DNA from: Marinifilum sp. D714
GTDB taxonomy: Bacteria; Bacteroidota; Bacteroidia; Bacteroidales; Marinifilaceae
Direction: 5' to 3'
Length of the DNA: 64,000 nucleotides
Assembly: GCF_030851345.1 (NCBI RefSeq)
Contig: NZ_JALPNU010000015.1
Coordinates: forward strand, 1-64,000
The notes beneath the pieces are model-generated. The model saw only the letters and a list, made by a program, of their open reading frames with translations. It searched no databases and was not told the DNA's origin. Both the position numbers and the translations under genes were made by a program. Shown here piece by piece: positions 16,436-25,265 of this stretch; positions within the stretch are counted from its first letter, which is position 1, and every line of letters begins with the position of its first letter.

Positions 16436-17428
16436 TTACTTTTCCAATCGCTCGGTAAGCTTTTTGATGATTTGTTTAGCATCCCCCACGATACCCAAAT
16501 CTGCTACCTGGAAAATTGGTGCATCCTTATCTTTGTTCACTGCGATAATCAAATCTGATTCTTCCATACCAGCAACGTGCTGAATAGCTCCAGAAATACC
16601 AAAAGCGAAATACAAGTCAGGACGTACAGTTTTACCTGTTTGACCTACCTGGCGCTCGTGTCCGATATAACCAGCATCAACCATTGCACGAGAAGCAGAC
16701 ACTTCAGCTTCCAATGTCTGAGCCAATCCGTCCATTGCTTTGAAACCTTCTTCGTTACCAATACCTCGACCTCCTGAAACCAAAATTTTAGCTTCAGTAA
16801 TGTCGATCAAATCAGTATCTTCTTTTACAGTTTCAATCAATTTTACTTTAAACTTAGCAGTGTTGAATTTCACTTCGTAGTTCACAACTTCACCTGTACG
16901 GTTTTCGTCAGCATCCATTGCGAACAATACACCCGGACGAACAGTACCCATTTGTGGGCGGTGATTCTTACAAACGATAGTCGCCATTAGGTTACCACCG
17001 AAAGCAGGACGAGTCATTAACAACTCCTTGTTTGCACCTACCTCAATTTTAGTACAGTCTGCAGTCAATCCAGTTTCAACACGAGCTGATACACGAGGAC
17101 CTAAGTCACGACCCAAAGTAGTCGCTCCGATCAACATCGATTCTGGTTTTCTGTCTTCAATAATCTGGCAAATTGCCTGTGTATATGGTTCTGTAGTGTA
17201 TTCAGTCAATTCAGGAGCATCCACAACAATTACCTCGTCAGCACCACGAGCAATTAAGCTCTGCGCCTGATCAGCAATATTGTGTCCCAAAAACATTGCA
17301 TACACTTTGTCGTTCAACTCATCAGCTAATTTTCTAGCCTGTCCTAACAACTCTAAAGCTACATTCTGAATAACACCTTCACGTTGTTCAATGAAAACGT
17401 AAATCCCTTTGTAATCTTCTAAATTCAT
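16436..17428 (-). CDS. etfA: electron transfer flavoprotein alpha subunit
   Basis: 330 residues. The C-terminal FAD domain is clear: GGRGIGNEEGF, RQVGQTGKTVRPDLYFAFGI, SGAIQHVAGM and DLGIVGDA. With EtfB it carries electrons for the acyl-CoA dehydrogenase encoded upstream; in fermenters this complex may bifurcate electrons from NADH to crotonyl-CoA and ferredoxin, which the sequence alone does not prove. Last gene of the long minus-strand block, 9 bp after etfB and followed by a terminator. Confidence 0.95.
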   Translation of the reverse strand: MNLEDYKGIYVFIEQREGVIQNVALELLGQARKLADELNDKVYAMFLGHNIADQAQSLIARGADEVIVVDAPELTEYTTEPYTQAICQIIEDRKPESMLIGATTLGRDLGPRVSARVETGLTADCTKIEVGANKELLMTRPAFGGNLMATIVCKNHRPQMGTVRPGVLFAMDADENRTGEVVNYEVKFNTAKFKVKLIETVKEDTDLIDITEAKILVSGGRGIGNEEGFKAMDGLAQTLEAEVSASRAMVDAGYIGHERQVGQTGKTVRPDLYFAFGISGAIQHVAGMEESDLIIAVNKDKDAPIFQVADLGIVGDAKQIIKKLTERLEK

Positions 17429-17437
17429 GGCTATATA

Positions 17438-18223
17438 TTAGTTTAGAATGAATTTCTCTTTTAATTTCTTGATGATGATTCCTACTGCCTCATCAGTCTC
17501 TACCTCGTACAATTCACCTGCTGGTTTCAAACCACGTGCAAATGCTTTGTGTACACTTGTTGGAGAACCTTTCAAACCAAGGTTTTTCTCATCAACTTCA
17601 ATTTCGTTGAATCCCCAAACCTCAACTTCCTTCTGGTAAGCATCAACAATACCTCCAACGTTCATGTAACGTGGGTTGTTAGCCGATGAAAGAACAGTTA
17701 CCACACAAGGTGCTTCTACCTCTAGCATTTGGTATCCTTCTTCGATATGACGCTTCATAGTGAAAGTCTTTTCACCGTCGAATTTCAAATCTTCCAAGTA
17801 AGAAACCTGAGGTAAATCAAGGTGTTCAGCAATCTGAGGACCTACCTGTGCAGTATCACCATCAATCGCCTGACGACCTGTGATCAAAAGATCAAAATCG
17901 ATCTTTCTCAATGCACCAGCCAATGCGTGTGAAGTAGCCAAAGTATCCGCTCCGGCAAATTTTCTATCTGTTAAGTGGATCGCACGATCAACTCCCATAG
18001 CATAAGCCTCACGAAGAATCAAATCAGCCTGAGGAGGTCCCATGGTAATTACTGTTACGTGAGCTCCTTTTTCATCTTTCAATTGAAGTGCCATTTCCAA
18101 ACCACTCTTATCATCCGGGTTCATGATACTTGGCACACCATCACGGATCAAAGTACCCGTTTTTGGATCTATTTTAATTTCGGTAGTATCCGGTACCTGC
18201 TTAATACAGACAACTATTTTCAT
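17438..18223 (-). CDS. etfB: electron transfer flavoprotein beta subunit
   Basis: 261 residues, the usual length. Begins MKIVVCIKQVPDTTEIKIDP and carries the nucleotide-binding stretches typical of EtfB (MNPDDKSGLEMAL, GRQAIDGDTAQVGPQ). It pairs with EtfA; the nucleotide bound here is AMP in non-bifurcating and FAD in bifurcating complexes. Lies between bcd (32 bp gap) and etfA in the order bcd-etfB-etfA, as in butyrate pathways. Confidence 0.95.
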   Translation of the reverse strand: MKIVVCIKQVPDTTEIKIDPKTGTLIRDGVPSIMNPDDKSGLEMALQLKDEKGAHVTVITMGPPQADLILREAYAMGVDRAIHLTDRKFAGADTLATSHALAGALRKIDFDLLITGRQAIDGDTAQVGPQIAEHLDLPQVSYLEDLKFDGEKTFTMKRHIEEGYQMLEVEAPCVVTVLSSANNPRYMNVGGIVDAYQKEVEVWGFNEIEVDEKNLGLKGSPTSVHKAFARGLKPAGELYEVETDEAVGIIIKKLKEKFILN

Positions 18224-18255
18224 TTCTTTTATTATTTACGTAATAATAGCCTTAA

Positions 18256-19395
18256 TTACTTCAGCATATTCGCTGAAATCACCATTCTCTGAACTTCTGA
18301 AGTTCCTTCGTAGATCTCAGTGATCTTCGCATCACGCATCATACGTTCAACAGGATATTCTCTTGTATATCCATATCCACCATGAAGCTGAACTGCTTTG
18401 TTGGTAACTTCCATTGCTGTTTCAGCAGCGTAAAGTTTACACATTGCAGCATCAACTGAATAAGGAACTTTCTGATCTTTCTTGTTGGCAGCTTTGCGAA
18501 CCAACATACGAGAAGCTTCAGTTTTGGTGTTCATGTCTGCCAACTGGAACTGAGTGTTCTGGAAACCAGAAATTGGACGACCGAACTGCTTTCTTTCCTT
18601 CACGTAACGTACAGTTTCGTTGATCGCTCCTTGTGCAATACCTAATGCCTGTGCAGCGATACCAATACGACCACCATCCAAAGTTTTCATTGCAATACCG
18701 AACCCTTTGTTCAATTTTCCTAACATGTTCTCTTTTGGAAGAACTACATTTTCGAAAATCAACTCACAAGTTGCCGATCCACGGATACCCATTTTCTTCT
18801 CTTTCTTACCGATTGAGAAACCTGGAGTTCCTTTTTCAATGATGAAAGCAGTAATACCACGAGTACCTTTCGACTTGTCAGTCATTGCAAAAATCACATA
18901 AACATGAGCGTACTCAGCATTGGTAATAAAGATTTTACTACCATTAATGATATAGTTGTCTCCCTCTTCAACAGCAGTAGTTTGCTGACCTGCAGCATCG
19001 GTACCTGCGTTAGGCTCTGTTAAACCAAAAGCACCAATCCACTCACCTGAAGCCAATTTTGGAAGGTATTTTTGTTTTTGTGCTTCTGTACCGTTCTCCA
19101 TAATTGGAGCAGCACACAATGAAGTATGAGCTGATACAATTACACCAGTAGTAGCACAAACAGCTGATAATTCTTCAACAGCCATAGAGTACATTACATT
19201 GTTACCACCAGCTCCACCATATTGCTTAGGAATTGGAATCCCCATAATTCCAATTTTTGCCATTTTCTCTACAGTTTCGATAGGAAAACGTTCCTGCTCA
19301 TCAACCTCAGCAGCTAAAGGCTTTACCTCTCTCTCAGCAAAATCTTTAATCATTTGCTGAAACAACACTTGTTCTTTTGTTAAGCTAAAATCCAT
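18256..19395 (-). CDS. bcd: butyryl-CoA dehydrogenase (short-chain acyl-CoA dehydrogenase)
   Basis: 379 residues. FAD-dependent reduction of crotonyl-CoA to butyryl-CoA in fermentation. Signature GAFGLTEPNAGTDAAGQ binds the flavin, and catalytic Glu363 sits in EIYEGTSEVQ, the position of short-chain and butyryl-CoA dehydrogenases. Its place between thiolase and etfBA, behind genes that make crotonyl-CoA from lysine, gives the role. A 122-bp gap with a hairpin separates it from the thiolase gene, so it may be transcribed at a different level. Confidence 0.93.
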   Translation of the reverse strand: MDFSLTKEQVLFQQMIKDFAEREVKPLAAEVDEQERFPIETVEKMAKIGIMGIPIPKQYGGAGGNNVMYSMAVEELSAVCATTGVIVSAHTSLCAAPIMENGTEAQKQKYLPKLASGEWIGAFGLTEPNAGTDAAGQQTTAVEEGDNYIINGSKIFITNAEYAHVYVIFAMTDKSKGTRGITAFIIEKGTPGFSIGKKEKKMGIRGSATCELIFENVVLPKENMLGKLNKGFGIAMKTLDGGRIGIAAQALGIAQGAINETVRYVKERKQFGRPISGFQNTQFQLADMNTKTEASRMLVRKAANKKDQKVPYSVDAAMCKLYAAETAMEVTNKAVQLHGGYGYTREYPVERMMRDAKITEIYEGTSEVQRMVISANMLK

Positions 19396-19445
19396 ATTTT
19401 TTATTAGATGTTAGTAGGTTTTATGCAATTCTCCCCTATTCTCAC

Positions 19446-19476
19446 CTCAAAAATGCCCTATTTAAGGGCATTTGAG
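19446..19476. other. hairpin between thiolase and bcd
   Basis: CTCAAAAATGCCC (19446-19458) faces GGGCATTTGAG (19466-19476), about 11 bp paired with a 7-base loop. On the minus (operon) strand no T-run follows, so an mRNA processing or stability element is more likely than a terminator. Confidence 0.6.
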
Positions 19477-19517
19477 ATAAGATATTTTTTTACTGCGCTT
19501 TACCTACTCAGTACTAA

Positions 19518-20723
19518 TTACACGTTTTTCAAAATTAATGCGGTACCCATACCACCACCGATACAAAGTGAAGCCAAACCATACTCTTTACCAGTACGCT
19601 TCATTTCATGAATCAAACTTACAGTGATACGTGTTCCTGAAGCACCAATTGGGTGACCCAAAGCGATAGCACCACCGTTCACATTACATCTCTCTTTGAA
19701 GAAATCCATGTCAACTTTGTGATCTTCGCACAATTGTTTCACAACTCCTAATGACTGAGCAGCAAAAGCTTCGTTTAATTCAAGAACTTCCATTTGTTCA
19801 AGAGTCATATTAGCTTTCTTCAATACATTAGCAACAGCAGGAACTGGTCCCATACCCATAACTGCAGGATCTACACCACCTTGACCAGTAGCTACGATTT
19901 CTGCCAATGGAGTTAAACCATGCTCTTTAACTGCCTCTTCTGATGCAACCAATACAAAAGCAGCACCATCGTTAATACCCGATGCATTACCAGCAGTTAC
20001 AGTACCATCTTTCTTAAATGCAGGACGTAAACCACCTAGCTTTTCTTCGTTGGTTCTTCTATTGATGAATTCATCAGCGTCAAATACAATTGTTTCTCTG
20101 CGAGATTTGATCTCAACAGGAACAATTTCATTCTTGAAGTTACCATTATCCTGAGCAGCAGCAGCCTTTTGCTGAGAAGCAAAAGCAAAAGCATCTTGCT
20201 CTTCACGAGTCAAGTTATATTTATCAGCAATATTTTCTGCTGTAATACCCATGTGATATCCTTCGAAAGCATCAGTTAAACCATCAAAAACCATGTGGTC
20301 AACCGCTTTCAAATCCATCATTTTGTGTCCGCCACGAACTTGTCCAGACATCACAAAACCAGAACCAGACATAGATTCTGTACCACCGGCAAGAATCATG
20401 TTTGCTTCACCTGCCTTAATGTTTGCATAAGCCAAGTTGATGGTTTTCATACCAGAACCACAAATCATGTTGATTCCGTAAGCAGGAATTTCTTGAGGAA
20501 TTCCCCCTTTGATAGAAGCCTGACGAGCAATTCCCTGACCTTGACCAGCCATAAGGATGTTACCTACCACAACTTCATCTAAGTTTGCTGGGTCAATTTT
20601 AGTTTCCTCAACAATATTTTTAATTACTGTAGCAGCTAAATCAGCAGCTTTTACAGGAGTTAATGTTCCTAAAAATTTTCCTATTGCAGTACGTTTTGCT
20701 GCAACAATATATACTTTGCTCAT
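19518..20723 (-). CDS. acetyl-CoA acetyltransferase (thiolase)
   Basis: 401 residues. Splits acetoacetyl-CoA, made by the AtoDA transferase, into two acetyl-CoA. Catalytic Cys88 (NMICGSGMKT), His357 (GHPIGASGTR) and Cys387 (CIGGGMG) are all present. The frame extends eight residues upstream into atoA; I choose the ATG at 20723, which leaves a 4-bp gap and begins MSKVYIVAAKRTAIGKF like the family. The acetyl-CoA formed replaces that used by Kce, closing the pathway. Confidence 0.95.
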   Translation of the reverse strand: MSKVYIVAAKRTAIGKFLGTLTPVKAADLAATVIKNIVEETKIDPANLDEVVVGNILMAGQGQGIARQASIKGGIPQEIPAYGINMICGSGMKTINLAYANIKAGEANMILAGGTESMSGSGFVMSGQVRGGHKMMDLKAVDHMVFDGLTDAFEGYHMGITAENIADKYNLTREEQDAFAFASQQKAAAAQDNGNFKNEIVPVEIKSRRETIVFDADEFINRRTNEEKLGGLRPAFKKDGTVTAGNASGINDGAAFVLVASEEAVKEHGLTPLAEIVATGQGGVDPAVMGMGPVPAVANVLKKANMTLEQMEVLELNEAFAAQSLGVVKQLCEDHKVDMDFFKERCNVNGGAIALGHPIGASGTRITVSLIHEMKRTGKEYGLASLCIGGGMGTALILKNV

Positions 20724-20727
20724 ATCT

Positions 20728-21390
20728 TTAGTTTTTACGCATTTCAATTAAATCTTCAGCAATAATCAATTTTGCATCAGTAGCTTCCTGAATTTGCTCC
20801 AATGTAAATAAAGGATTGTACTCCTTAAGTACGATACCTTCAGGTAAAACTTCCATTACTCCCATTTCAGTAATAATCATATTAACCTGACCGGCAGCTG
20901 TTAATGGAAGATTACACTCTTTCAAGATTTTGTGTCTTCCCTTAGCCGTGTGTTCCATTGCAAGAATTACACGTTTAGCACCCACAATTAGGTCCATAGC
21001 ACCACCCATTCCAGGTGTTAATCTTCCAGGAATGATCCAGTTTGCAAGATTACCTTGCTCGTCAACCTGAAGAGCTCCCAAAATTGTTACATCAACATGA
21101 CCACCTCTAATGATTCCAAAAGAAACAGAGCTATCGAAGCTACTAGCTCCTTCTTTGCAAGTAATGTATCCACCACCAGCATTTACAAAATCAGGATCTT
21201 CTTCTCCCTCAGCAGGAGCAGCACCCATACCAAGCATTCCGTTTTCCGATTGTAAAGTCACGTTAACATCTGCCGAAACATAGTTAGGGATTATTGTAGG
21301 CAAACCAATTCCCAGATTTACCACATCACCGTCGTTTAATTCGAGAGCAGCTCTTTTAGCAATTACCTCTCTGATTTCTTTTTTATCCAT
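20728..21390 (-). CDS. atoA: butyryl-CoA:acetoacetate CoA-transferase, subunit B
   Basis: 220 residues, beta subunit of a class I CoA-transferase. The catalytic Glu49 sits in QSENGMLGMG. With AtoD it exchanges CoA from butyryl-CoA to acetoacetate, releasing butyrate. The two subunits are split: atoD is the first gene of the operon, more than 8 kb upstream, and atoA lies after kamE. It follows kamE by 33 bp and precedes the thiolase by 4 bp. Confidence 0.93.
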   Translation of the reverse strand: MDKKEIREVIAKRAALELNDGDVVNLGIGLPTIIPNYVSADVNVTLQSENGMLGMGAAPAEGEEDPDFVNAGGGYITCKEGASSFDSSVSFGIIRGGHVDVTILGALQVDEQGNLANWIIPGRLTPGMGGAMDLIVGAKRVILAMEHTAKGRHKILKECNLPLTAAGQVNMIITEMGVMEVLPEGIVLKEYNPLFTLEQIQEATDAKLIIAEDLIEMRKN

Positions 21391-21423
21391 GTTTTATTAG
21401 TTATTGGTCAGTTTGACGATATA

Positions 21424-22212
21424 CTATCCATTCAATCTTCTGCTTAATTCCTGAGCAGCATAAGATGCCACATCATCAGCATACTTGTTCATTCCGAAAC
21501 CTGCATCGTAACCAAGTTCTTTTGCAAGTTCGTGTGAGATACGTGGACCTCCGCAAATCAAGATTACTTTTTCACGCAATCCTTCTGCTTCTAAAAGCTC
21601 CACAAGTTCAGTTAGGTTTTTGATATGAACATCCTTTTGAGTAACTGTTTGCGATACCAAAAGAACATCTGCTTCCATCTCGATGGCTTTGGCGATGAAC
21701 TCTTCGTTTGGCACCTGGCTACCCATATTTAAGGCTTCCATCATTTCATATCTTTCCAAGCCATAGTGGCCTGCAAAACCTTTCATATTCATAATTGCGT
21801 CGATTCCTACTGTGTGCGCATCAGTACCAGTACTAGCACCAACCACTCGAATCGGACGTCCAATATTTTCTTTTACAAACTCGTCAGTTTCATGCATATC
21901 CATAGTAGTTGATTCTACTTTTGGAACATGAATCCCTGTGAAATCTACTGTATGTGTACAGTTTCCGTAACAGTTAAAGAAAGTAAAACCTTCCATTAAC
22001 TCTTGAACCATTACCACCTGAGGATTCTCGAAACCCATTTTTTTCATCATCTGCTTTGCAGCTTCAATGGCTTCTTCTCCTTTTTTTACAGGAAGCGTAA
22101 AACTTACCTGAGTCTTACCATCGTTCATGGTATCGCCGTAAGGCTTAATTTTGGTAAGATCTAAGGTTTTATCAAAATCGTTGGAATCAGTTGAATAAAG
22201 ACCTCCACTCAT
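21424..22212 (-). CDS. kamE: lysine 5,6-aminomutase beta subunit
   Basis: 262 residues. Adenosylcobalamin- and PLP-dependent shift of the amino group of beta-lysine, giving 3,5-diaminohexanoate. The cobalamin motif D131-A-H133-T-V-G136 is intact, and Lys144 in NMKG lies where the PLP-binding Lys144 of the Clostridium enzyme lies; His133 also matches that numbering exactly. An N-terminal dimerisation region precedes the Rossmann B12 domain. Works with KamD, encoded 66 bp upstream. Confidence 0.96.
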   Translation of the reverse strand: MSGGLYSTDSNDFDKTLDLTKIKPYGDTMNDGKTQVSFTLPVKKGEEAIEAAKQMMKKMGFENPQVVMVQELMEGFTFFNCYGNCTHTVDFTGIHVPKVESTTMDMHETDEFVKENIGRPIRVVGASTGTDAHTVGIDAIMNMKGFAGHYGLERYEMMEALNMGSQVPNEEFIAKAIEMEADVLLVSQTVTQKDVHIKNLTELVELLEAEGLREKVILICGGPRISHELAKELGYDAGFGMNKYADDVASYAAQELSRRLNG

Positions 22213-22278
22213 TTCTTTGTCTCCTATATTTAAGTAGTATCAAATTTGACATTTGACACTTTGTACTTACTAATTAAT

Positions 22279-23847
22279 TTATTTCTTATGCAAAATCTCA
22301 ATAAATGGATTGAAGTAGTTGCTTCCTTTTTCAACAACTCCATCTAAACCTTTACCTCCATCTTTCGGACGCTTGATATCAGCAAAAATTCCTTTTTCCA
22401 ATGCGGTAAATAATCCTTCTTTCTCGATATTTTCAACCAATTCAGTTGCATCATCAAGAACTTTAGCAGCTCTCTTACGGATGATACCACCTTCTTTGAA
22501 TTCCATTTCGTCACCAATACTCTTCATGTTACTAAAGATGTACTTGGCATTTTCGATTGAAAGATATCTGTCAGACATGAAAGGAGTGTGAATTGCTTCG
22601 GTTAACATACCAAGCAACTGAATTCCTTGTCCTGTCCAAATTGAAATCTGATTGAATAATGCATCCTGAACATTTCCTTTGAAAATGTTACCAGTCATAA
22701 ATTTTGTAGGAGGCATGTATTTAAGAGGTGCTTTCGGGAAGATTTCTCTAATCATTTGTGCTTGAGCAAGCTCATATAGGAAACCATTTTCCAGGTCAGG
22801 AGTCATCTCGAATGCGTGTCCTAACCCCATTTGTTCTTCAGGCAAACCAGCTACCAATGCCAACTGCTCGTTGATAAAATCAGAAGCTAAAACTGTGTGA
22901 GCCTCATCGAACGCATCAGCAGTAGTTAAGTAGTTGTCCTCACCAGTATTGATGATTACACCTGCAAAACCGTTCAATAGTCTTGAGAAGTACTGGTCAA
23001 CAATGGTACGTTGCATGTTAATATCACGGAAAAGAATTCCGTACAATGCATCGTTCAACATTACGTCCAAACCTTCCAATGCACCCATTGCTGCAATCTC
23101 AGGCATACACAAACCAGAGCAGTAGTTACACAAACGGATGTAACGACCTTCTTCCTCGCCAACTTTATCCAAAGCAGTACGCATGATACGGAAGTTCTCC
23201 TGTGTAGCAACAGTACCACCAAACCCTTCGGTAGTTGCACCATAAGGAACATAGTCAAGCAACGACTGACCTGTTGTACGAATTACTGCAATGATATCAG
23301 CACCCTGACGAGCAGCTGCCTCAGCCTGAACCACATCTTCGTAAATGTTACCAGTTGCAACAATTACATATAGGTATGGTTTTGGACCTTCACCAATTGT
23401 ATCAAGATAGTTGTCTCTTTTCGCTTTACGCTCTCTAATTTTATTGATGTTCTCATCAACAAATGGTTGAATTGCATTTTGAATTTCTTCCATTGGACGA
23501 ATCGGAAGAGTTGTAATTTCCAATTCTCCTTCAGCAATTTTCTCAGCAATTTGCTGTGGGTTCATTCCGGTTTCAAGAATGGCATTACCAATGAAGAACA
23601 TAACACCTTCACTCAATACACCCTTGTCTTTAATAGCATCAACTACCACATTTGGAAGCGGTACCTCGTTGCTATCCACTCCGTCGATTCCCAACAAGCG
23701 ACACAAAGTACGCTCAACTGCAACAGTTGAGTAGTTGTCTACGAATTTCTGAACATCGTCTGCAATTCGCTTCGACACCTCTTTGGCGTGTCCAACTTTT
23801 TCAAAGTCAAGACCTAGTTTACTCCTTTGCATATTCAATTTATCCAT
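22279..23847 (-). CDS. kamD: lysine 5,6-aminomutase alpha subunit
   Basis: 522 residues, the usual length for the TIM-barrel subunit. Recognised by overall sequence: MDKLNMQRSKLGLDFEKVG at the start, DNYLDTIGEGPKPYLYVI, and RTTGQSLLDYVPYGATTEG. It binds the PLP-substrate adduct above the cobalamin held by KamE. Its ATG overlaps the stop of the MutS-like gene by one base (TAATG), a sign of coupled translation. Confidence 0.96.
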   Translation of the reverse strand: MDKLNMQRSKLGLDFEKVGHAKEVSKRIADDVQKFVDNYSTVAVERTLCRLLGIDGVDSNEVPLPNVVVDAIKDKGVLSEGVMFFIGNAILETGMNPQQIAEKIAEGELEITTLPIRPMEEIQNAIQPFVDENINKIRERKAKRDNYLDTIGEGPKPYLYVIVATGNIYEDVVQAEAAARQGADIIAVIRTTGQSLLDYVPYGATTEGFGGTVATQENFRIMRTALDKVGEEEGRYIRLCNYCSGLCMPEIAAMGALEGLDVMLNDALYGILFRDINMQRTIVDQYFSRLLNGFAGVIINTGEDNYLTTADAFDEAHTVLASDFINEQLALVAGLPEEQMGLGHAFEMTPDLENGFLYELAQAQMIREIFPKAPLKYMPPTKFMTGNIFKGNVQDALFNQISIWTGQGIQLLGMLTEAIHTPFMSDRYLSIENAKYIFSNMKSIGDEMEFKEGGIIRKRAAKVLDDATELVENIEKEGLFTALEKGIFADIKRPKDGGKGLDGVVEKGSNYFNPFIEILHKK

Positions 23848-25265
23848 TATAAAATTTCTTCCTTACTAGCATTCATATTCAATTGGTTTTGAGCTTTTTC
23901 AACGATCTCTTTATTGATTCCCAATAAAGAAGCAATTCTTAAAGCTTCATGAGGCACTTCCCCTGTATTGTCCTCTACCAAAGAATAATCCATATAACTG
24001 TTTATATTGTTTTTGGTGATTCTCTGATCCCCAAAATCCTTATCCAGACCTTTAACACGTAACTTTCTGAAATAAGTATTCAATCCACTATAGTGCGTTG
24101 TAATCACACTTCGTGTATTGTTCTGATAAAAGATATCTGCAACCGCATTTACAATTGCCAATCCTTCTACCGGGTTTGTTGTTCTTGCCAATTCATCAAC
24201 CAACACCAATACATTTTCATGCGATTGAGAAACCTCGACCATTTGGTTTACATTCATCATTTCTGATGCAAAAGATGACAAACCATTTAATTCTGACTGA
24301 TCATCTCCTACCGAAAGCATGATACGATTTACCAAACTAACTTTGGCTTGCGAGGCTGGCACAAAAAAACCAAACTGACACAGGTACTGACAAAGAGCCA
24401 ATGTTTTCAACACCACTGTTTTGCCTGCCATATTCGCACCTGTAATCAAACAAACCGATTTTTGAAGTTCAATATCAATTGCTTGATATTGTTTCTTTTG
24501 TTTTAGAAGCTCATCCTTAATCATAGGATGAAACATTCCATTGTATATTGTACTTTCTTTAACCAATTCCGGTCGATTAAAACTCAGTTGAATGGCTTGT
24601 TTTGCTTTTGCGATTAACAAATCAAAATGAGCTAATTGATTCAAGGCAGTTTCCAAATCATTAGCAAACACTCTTATTTTACCACAAAGTTCTTCTCTTA
24701 CTCTTGATTCTATTTCCTGAGCCTTATCAAAAATCTCCTCGAGCTTTGCTTCCGAATCACCATTTTCTGATTTGGCAATTCTTAAGTTCTTTCTAGCCTC
24801 GGCAAGCTCTTCCGAATAATCATCGTAGATATAAAAAGATGGGATCCCAGATTTTTGAGGATCAAGAATATCAACCAAACCAGACAAGTTTGGCAGACCA
24901 ATCACCTCTTGCTTTAAATCTTTTTGCAGATTGAGTATACCATGACAATGAAATGCAAAAGATTTGATTTCGAACAATTCAATATCATCCAGAATCAAGT
25001 TTGCATCAAGGTTTCCAACTGTTCCCTTAATATCTCTTAAGTGAGAAAGTTTGCTTTGAATATCAGCAATTAGCTTTGGATCAGATTCGATTGATTGAAT
25101 TACTTTATCAGTCAAATCATACTCGATGTTCAAGTCTGTTTCATTGTACAGCATTTCAGAATCCAACAGGAATCTCTTTCCCATTGGCGATTGCAAATCC
25201 AACTCTTCAGCCAGGTATTGTAATCCTTTTATCTCTGATATTGCTTTACGAAACTGCATTTTCAA
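23847..25265 (-). CDS. MutS-related ATPase of the lysine operon
   Basis: 472 residues. The C-terminal third is a MutS-type ABC ATPase: Walker A GANMAGKT (276-283), Walker B VLVLVDE (Asp357, Glu358) and the switch His391 (ITTHYSGL). The N-terminal part is helical (MutS core/lever-like), but the mismatch-recognition domain and the Smr nuclease are absent. It overlaps the P-loop gene upstream by about 20 bp and kamD by 1 bp, so it is tightly built into the operon. A similar gene is known to accompany lysine-fermentation clusters, without an assigned job. A role in assembling or reactivating the B12 aminomutase is my guess. Confidence 0.85.
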   Translation of the reverse strand: MKMQFRKAISEIKGLQYLAEELDLQSPMGKRFLLDSEMLYNETDLNIEYDLTDKVIQSIESDPKLIADIQSKLSHLRDIKGTVGNLDANLILDDIELFEIKSFAFHCHGILNLQKDLKQEVIGLPNLSGLVDILDPQKSGIPSFYIYDDYSEELAEARKNLRIAKSENGDSEAKLEEIFDKAQEIESRVREELCGKIRVFANDLETALNQLAHFDLLIAKAKQAIQLSFNRPELVKESTIYNGMFHPMIKDELLKQKKQYQAIDIELQKSVCLITGANMAGKTVVLKTLALCQYLCQFGFFVPASQAKVSLVNRIMLSVGDDQSELNGLSSFASEMMNVNQMVEVSQSHENVLVLVDELARTTNPVEGLAIVNAVADIFYQNNTRSVITTHYSGLNTYFRKLRVKGLDKDFGDQRITKNNINSYMDYSLVEDNTGEVPHEALRIASLLGINKEIVEKAQNQLNMNASKEEIL

